Origin: Moniliophthora roreri
Taxonomy: Eukaryota > Basidiomycota > Agaricomycetes > Agaricales > Marasmiaceae
Length of the DNA: 64,000 bases
Direction of reading: 5' to 3'
Assembly (NCBI GenBank): GCA_001466705.2
Contig: LATX02000232.1
Span: forward strand, 62,001 to 126,000
The position numbers were made by a program, and so were the translations under genes. Positions 58,601 through 64,000 of this stretch are shown piece by piece. The stretch's first letter is position 1; each line of letters opens with the position of its first letter. The notes under the pieces were generated by a model, which ran no database searches, had not been told where the DNA came from, and was given only the letters and a program-made list of their open reading frames with translations.

Positions 58601-59060
58601 GTTTTTTTTGCATGTTTGATGTATTTGACGCTGAAACTGACTTTGGTTTCAGTGCCTGGCCAGGTTTTTTCTGAGTGCACTTTGCTGGTGGAGAAGCAAC
58701 TTCTTCAACTTCTTCATCCAAAGGAGCCACATCATCGGCCTGCTTCCACTTTGATGTACACTTACTGCCTTCAGAGAGGACAACATGGAGATCAGGAAGA
58801 TCATGTTCACCAGGCATAGTTGAGTACATAGTAGTTTTTTTTTTTTTTGGTAGAAATTGGATATGTGTATTGAATTTCATTTTCATAACTATATAGTTAC
58901 TTAGTAACTTCTAAAGATAGACCTCACCATCTGCCATTCATTGTCAGATTGGTTGGATACCATCTGTCGGATGGTGTTCATCAAGAAGCTCATCCACCAT
59001 CTAAATCTGACCTCTGATCACTCAGATGCTGGCAGATCATCCGATCCACTAGAAGCCCTA
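55639..59060 (-). mobile_element. hAT-superfamily DNA transposon nested in gypsy
   Basis: Left end TAAAGCTCCTAGCAGATCAG and right end (inverted) TAGGGCTTCTAGTGGATCGG are terminal inverted repeats that differ only by transitions over about 24 bases. An 8-bp direct repeat, CTTCTAGT, flanks both ends, the hAT hallmark. Removing the element and one repeat restores the gypsy frame across T-R/*-L-E-V-D-A-S. Length 3,422 bp. It carries a degraded transposase on the minus strand. Confidence 0.85.
56045..58886 (-). pseudogene. hAT transposase, degraded
   Basis: Minus-strand fragments in the expected order: a Lys-rich N-terminal part (58476-58886); KKAFVVDAWTSDNNLVYLAI with FDFTHLEGPHTGKNMAKLLE (57505-57753), the first catalytic region; HCLLHAIHLAVQAFLLEIKA (57300-57370); ILDVVTQWNSIYFIVKQTQD (about 56920), matching the DVxTRWNS motif with R changed to Q; SLVLDPCIKH (56400; LDPR usual); and the C-terminal dimerisation domain with EEYAQYMAFQPKDGKDCLTF (56048-56200). 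Fragments are separated by probable introns and stops. R-to-Q and R-to-C changes again suggest CpG decay. Not functional as it stands. Confidence 0.85.
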
Positions 59061-59068
59061 CTTCTAGT
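59061..59068. repeat. hAT target-site duplication, right
   Basis: CTTCTAGT; partner of 55631-55638. Confidence 0.8.
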
Positions 59069-60184
59069 CAAGTTGGCTGTGCAGAGTCCCACATTACCAG
59101 TATTAGTTCCTTTGTGAAGGCTTCCTTCAACATCTCAAATGCTTGATGCTGTCAGACTCTCTACTCCCAGCAGCAGTCCTTTTTGGTCAGGTTGTTCAGA
59201 GGATGTGTGATCTTGAAGAAGTCTTTGATAAACTGTCAGTAGAAGTTGGCAAAGCTCAGAAAACCTCAAAGCTCACAAAGATTTCTTGGGGTTGCCCACT
59301 CCTTTACTGCACAAACCTTAACTGGATTCATGCTGACCTGTCCTTCATGAATCACTATACTCAAGTACTCCACCTGCTCCTAGTCAAACTCACACTTCTC
59401 TGGGCACAGATAGAGATCATTCTCTTGTAGTTGCTTGAGCACTTTGTGTGTTGTTTGGTAATGCTCTTCCAGAGTGGTGCTGTAGATAAGAATGTTGTCC
59501 AGGTACACTGCAACCTTTCCTTTAGCAATCAGATTAGCAAAGATGGAATTTATAAGTAATCGGAAGGTGGCTGGAGAGTTTGTTAATCTGAAGAACATGA
59601 CCTAGAGTTCAAAGAGACCCTGGTTGGTGATGAAGGCTGCCTTCCATTCATCTTCCTTCTTAATCTGAACATTGTTGTAACTCCAACAGTCATCCAGCTT
59701 TATGAAGTACTTAGCACCTTTGAGTTGATTGATGATATCAGAGGCAAGAGGAAGTGGGTATCAATTCTTGACTGTGAACTCATTAAGCTTGTGATAGTTC
59801 TGTACAAATCACAGCTTGCTGTTCTTCTTCACAAAAAAGACTGGAGAAGCCAGTAGTGATTCAGCAGGAACAATGTATCTCTTGCATAAGTTCTCCTTTA
59901 AGAATTGGTCCAGCTCCACTTGTTCATTCACTAACATTGGGTATACCTTTGACCAAATTGTCTCAGGTGTATCTGGCTTCAAGTCAATAGCATAATCATA
60001 TGGCTTGTACTCTGGGAGGCAGTGAAAAATCCTTCTCAGAAAAGACCTTTTGGTACTTGTGAAATTCTGCTGGCACAATCTCTTCCATACTTTGCTTCTT
60101 CTTCTTCTTTGACTCCCTATATGCCAACTCAGCTGAGTATGTTGAAGAGGCAGTTACTCTATCTTCTATGAAGAACTGCTGCAT
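59061..60184 (-). pseudogene. Ty3/gypsy reverse transcriptase remnant (left-hand pol fragment)
   Basis: Minus strand, several frames. From 60184: MQQFFIEDRVTASSTYSAEL, QSMEEIVPAEFHKYQKVFSE, YDYAIDLKPDTPE, LLASPVFFVKKNSK, YHKLNEFTVKN then TAA or TAG, IKLDDCWSYNNVQI, VMFFRLTNSPATF, and the active-site segment AVYLDNILIYS, where the second Asp of the usual YxDD is Asn. It ends at KELILVMWDSAQPT just before the hAT insertion. The missing catalytic Asp and the stops make it inactive. The intact neighbour of this sequence is 55020-55630. Confidence 0.88.
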
Positions 60185-60589
60185 GCTATTCTTACTTTAA
60201 AATGCACTCCAAGAGGACTCAGCAACAAAGAACTGCTACTAAACCTACACACACACACTAGTCTCTTGAAGACAGACTTATATTCACTGTGACAATTGTT
60301 CCAATGTACAGTGTATAATGTCTGTTACTTTTCCTGTGCACATTGCATGCAGCCTGGGTTATTATATAATATATTATCATATGTCGTGATTGTTGTGGCA
60401 AAATTTTTCATTCTGCCTCATTCTACCACCTTCAAGACACAACAACAGCATATCTACACTCTTGTTCAATACCAATTCTTTTTAAAATCATTTATTTGGT
60501 GTGAAACCCTGTCTATGACTCCAGAAGCATCCAGAATAGCTGTATCTGTTGAGAGCCTTCTGCCTCCCTCATCTAGAACACCCTACATG

Positions 60590-61076
60590 CAGGTTTATCC
60601 ACAAGTATGCTTGATGTTGATCCCTGCTCTGTGGGTATTAGCAATGTTCTCCTGGGTATAAGCAAATGCTTGGACTCCAAAGGACATTAATTCTTTGACC
60701 TAAACATATACATATTCCAGACCAAGGATGACACAAAGAGAGATAGTCATACAATATTGTTCACCAAGCTCTTTATTAGAGTAATGATCAATCCTACAGG
60801 CTTACTCTTGATGTTAACTCCAAATTTGGGAAATGAGGCACGATTCTGACTGATTTCCTTGTGGATGGGAACAGAAACTGCAAAGAGGGCTGACTTGCCA
60901 TCACCAGTTGCAGTGATACACAGCAGATTATCAAGATCAAGGATTTTTGAGATGGATTGACACTGGAAAGGTTTGAGACCATTGTTCCATTGGGGTATAA
61001 ACTTCTTGACTATGGTATCAAGTGTTTTGAGCCCTTCTGGCAACTGGAAATTGATCCTCAGCACCATTTCAAGCAA
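60590..61076 (-). pseudogene. RecQ-like DNA helicase fragment
   Basis: Reads WNNGLKPFQCQSISKILDLD, LLCITATGDGKSALFAVSVP (Walker A, GDGKS) and SKPVGLIITLIKSLVNNIV, then, after a short frame break, KELMSFGVQAFAYTQENIAN to a TAA near 60605. This is the N-terminal helicase part of a widespread Agaricomycete RecQ-like family often found among repeats. The DEAH/DEVH box and domain 2 are missing. Confidence 0.75.
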
Positions 61077-61217
61077 GAAGATTGCTGTTCATAGATAAGG
61101 GATGGTGGCTGTACTCAGGCACTCAAGCCAAACAAGACTATATATTATGTAATAACTCAAGCTACATGCAAGTGCCCTGCATCAACTATCAGACTATATA
61201 CACACATACATGCATAC

Positions 61218-62386
61218 TAAAACCCACAATAGAGGCTTCTAAGAGTGATAAAGTACTATACTAGTCCACTAGGAGACTGAGTCTATCTCAAGTGCAATTC
61301 AGGGTAATAAGAGGATAGAACCCTTTATATTTCAACTGACTAGCTCAAATAGATATAAGGTTGTAGAGTCTAGAGACTCTAGTTAGAACAACTCAAGTGT
61401 TGCACTCAAGGGTCACAAAGTATAGGTTTTTTTTTAAAGAGTGGTTTATTGGTTGGTTATAAAAGAATGTATACAGTGAGGCAAGATATATATAAATCTC
61501 AGCTCAACTAGAAGTGACAAACTGGCAGGTGCATATAGACAAGGTCTAAGAGGCTGCACAGAGGCCTATATCAATGCTGTGCAGAGCTATAACATGCAAG
61601 TACCAGTTGGTGCTTGAGCCTGCATCTACAAGTACAGCTCTTTATATACAGTATGATAATTGGAAATAACAGAAATGAAAGATAAACAAGTGTAAACTAT
61701 TTTAAGGTATAATTTGTATGCATTCATATATAAAAGTCCAATTCTGTGTAGCAATTAGCTATGTTGAGTATATTTGATGACAAAAAAGTCAATTTATTAT
61801 GTTTTGGACCCTATGCAGAGCATTGCTGGGTCAAACTATCCTTCCACATAGCTACTTCCACATAGCCACTGGTTCTGGACTGGCCTTATATGTGAACCTG
61901 CTTCTCTTCCTGTTGGTTTACTTCTGCATAGCCACTTCTACCATCAGATTGGATATTATAGTCTAGACCTCCCTTGTATTTATTATCATTCTATCCTGCA
62001 TACAACCCTCTAGATTATTATCAATTTCCTGTGCAATTGATATCTATCAATAGTTCCATGGACACCTGGTTGGTCCATTATATCTGCCTGAGAGTGCCTT
62101 CAAAGCTCCATATAGAAATAGGTTCCAACTGTGTACTATAGCTTTGACATTAACCATAAACATTAAGTCTATTGACACATTATTATGCAGTGTGATCATA
62201 AAATGACCAGTCTAGTGCACTTATACTGTGGATCCTGCTAATATCTATTCCTTTGCATTCAGAATTAGTGGTTTCTGGCCTGTTTTATTGACCAAGGACC
62301 CTCACAGTGATGCTTCACTATAATGTAGAGGGCTAGTATAGTCTACTATCCTCATCTAAGTTGTGTTAGTGTCAATCATTAGACCA
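61218..62386. repeat. Interspersed repeat R1, copy b
   Basis: Partner of 6182-7330, same orientation, about 55 kb away. Shares TATA-like 'atatatataaatctcagctc', the tail 'caaggaccctcacag' and many other blocks. Differences are mostly transitions. Confidence 0.7.
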
Positions 62387-63700
62387 GAACGCAAGATGAA
62401 CCTTCAACACAGCAGCCTTGAGACAGAAACAAAGTGAGAGATATGAGGTGTGCTGTCACTCATGTAAGAACATTGAGACTACTGATATGTGTAGGTGCTT
62501 GAGGTTTGAACCCATATTCAGGCACAAATCTAATTGCCTGAAAGCTGTCAGCATATAAATAAGTGAACATCAGAACATATAAGATGGGAAATATACCTTG
62601 AAACCATCTGCTACCCATACATCCCATATGAGAATTCTGCTCATGTACACTGATCAACTCCTTGAGACCAGCGATAAGCAGTTGCCACAGCACCCATCCT
62701 CACTGGAGCATCTGAGATAAAGGTATTGTCAGCAAGTTACAAGGAAACACACAGAGTACATTGATACACTGACCTACAGAGCGTATGATTGAAGGTCAAT
62801 AGACTGATCTGAGGGCCAATATAAGGGGAGCTACAATGGGGGAGAGCTAGAATGACACAACAATGGTAGTGGTTAGAAGGAAAGGAGTGGGGTTTGAAAT
62901 TTGGATGGACATTGGAATTTAAACCCCAAGTGCCTGGACCATTCTCACATGTGATGCTTCCCCAGCTCAACAGTGAAACACTGTGTTCTGGTTTCAGCTC
63001 ACTGCTTATGTTGTTACTAGTCAATAAGGCATCACTAAGGCACACAAGTTTTAAAGTCACCTCAAACTGACTTTTACATTTACTAGTACTTAGTATGGCA
63101 GATTGTAGTGGAACATGAACTACCAAAGCTGGACACATCAAGTTACAGAGGGTTATGTCCCAGTTATGTCCCAGTTACATACTCTGATAACAGTTATGCT
63201 GGATTTTGGTGAGTTATACCCTCACCCTAGCCTACAGAAACCAGGTTGAACCCACAGAAACCTGTAGGAACTGGTTCCATGAGTATATGAACCCCTATAT
63301 CCAGTGATGTCCTCTTGTCATTTTTGCAGATGCATGATTTCATGTCTAGGCCAAAATTAGGCACATCAACATTACCTCTGCTGCCACCCATAGTTCATCT
63401 GTTGTATCCTCAAGAATCCCCTCCTTCCACCACTTTCTCCTCTGCTGGTGATTCCCATTGATCCTCTGGTACCACTCTTCTACTTCCACCTCTTCACTCT
63501 TTGTTTCATTCTCCTTCTCCACTCTGATGTTTATCAATCCAGCTCTCCAGTCTATGTCTGGGTTAACCCATGGTTCAGTGGTCCTGGTTGGGGAACACTT
63601 AGTCTATGCTGGTTGGTCTTTGCAAAAACATGCTATTGTTGAGGTGATTTGCAATTAATTCTTAGGGTCAGGGCTAGTGGTGGCTAGTGATGGCTCGGGT
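62387..63700. other. Transposon-derived DNA, no recognised gene
   Basis: Minus-strand frames at 62460-62693 (with GSRWFQGIFPILYVLMFTYL) and 62737-63141 are long for this composition but match nothing I know. The segment 63332-63373 repeats the motif at 7442-7482. CpG density rises again after about 63.65 kb. Confidence 0.4.
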
Positions 63701-63894
63701 TGACTTGGGTATTTTGTCACTGCTTGGTTCGGGTTGTTATGCGCGGCGTTTTATTTTGCTCCGCTCAGGGCAAAAACGTATCATGCATAGGTAAAGGTGG
63801 TAGGTAAACAAATATAGACAGACAAGTAATTAGATGAAGATACTATAAGAATCAATTAAAACGAGGTTCAACTATACACGAATGAGTCTCGTAC

Positions 63895-64000
63895 CTGCAA
63901 CAATGAATCTAATGAATGTTTTCCGAATATGTCTCGCGATGAAGACCCGTTCAACGGCGTCCTTAAAATCCTGAGAAACCTCGCGGTATGTCGTCCAAAG
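63895..64000 (-). CDS. Host gene exon, partial (F-box-associated-like family)
   Basis: Minus-strand open frame entering from the right edge: LWTTYREVSQDFKDAVERVF then IARHIRKTFIRFIVAG, ending at a good donor site (CAG|GTACGAG) at 63895/63894. The pattern 'LW..YR.VS..FKDAVERVFIARHI+KT' resembles the start of a common Agaricomycete family often annotated with F-box-like proteins. Only about 35 residues are visible. Confidence 0.5.

Noticed and set aside
61076..61264. Possible upstream exon of the RecQ-like fragment
   Set aside because: No helicase-like residues upstream of the ATG at 61074-61076, and R1 begins soon after.

Overview
The window looks like nuclear DNA of a basidiomycete fungus, probably an Agaricomycete. 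Host genes carry many short introns of about 45-65 nt with GT...AG ends. Their families (VPS10 sortilin, UstYa-type oxidases, MYND-finger proteins, Ran-binding-domain protein, KDEL-tailed protein disulfide isomerase) and the mobile elements (Ty1/copia, Ty3/gypsy, hAT, a RecQ-like helicase fragment) all fit that group. I cannot name the species.

Layout. (1) 1-21.1 kb is AT-rich, CpG-poor transposon territory: a Ty3/gypsy gag on the minus strand running off the left edge; an LTR element at about 1.07-6.1 kb encoding only gag, zinc knuckle and aspartic protease; an interspersed repeat; unassigned repeat DNA; and a decayed Ty1/copia element (12.2-21.1 kb) split by an insertion. Three single-N joins (8481, 10951, 15894) each sit between direct copies of the same DNA, so about 3.7 kb of apparent duplication is most likely unmerged contig or haplotype overlap. 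(2) 21.1-53.6 kb is a gene-bearing island. Its left part holds two UstYa/DUF3328-like genes, a seven-TM membrane protein, a candidate 60-residue secreted peptide, a one-TM glycoprotein-like gene and a GNAT acetyltransferase. The middle holds VPS10 and a Ran-binding-domain protein. The right part is a tandemly duplicated block made of a MYND-finger gene, several copies of a gene family resembling fungal DUF7587 with a possible ADP-ribosyltransferase-like R / S-T-S / E signature, and an Mpd1-like PDI. (3) 53.6-63.8 kb is again transposon territory: a TIR element carrying a tRNA-like segment inside a MYND-family pseudogene, a Ty3/gypsy pol remnant with a hAT transposon nested in it (8-bp target duplication visible), a RecQ-like helicase fragment, and a second copy of the repeat seen at 6.2 kb. 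A host exon resumes at the right edge.

Two themes stand out. First, nearly every broken transposon frame I could read is broken by a C-to-T change (CGA to TGA, CAG to TAG, CAA to TAA), with matching Arg losses and D-to-N changes, as expected from CpG-methylation decay or RIP-like mutation. Second, the 42-53 kb block is best explained by one tandem duplication whose breakpoint fused the promoter and signal-peptide exon of the PDI gene to the tail of the MYND gene. All function calls come from reading motifs by eye; no database search was run.
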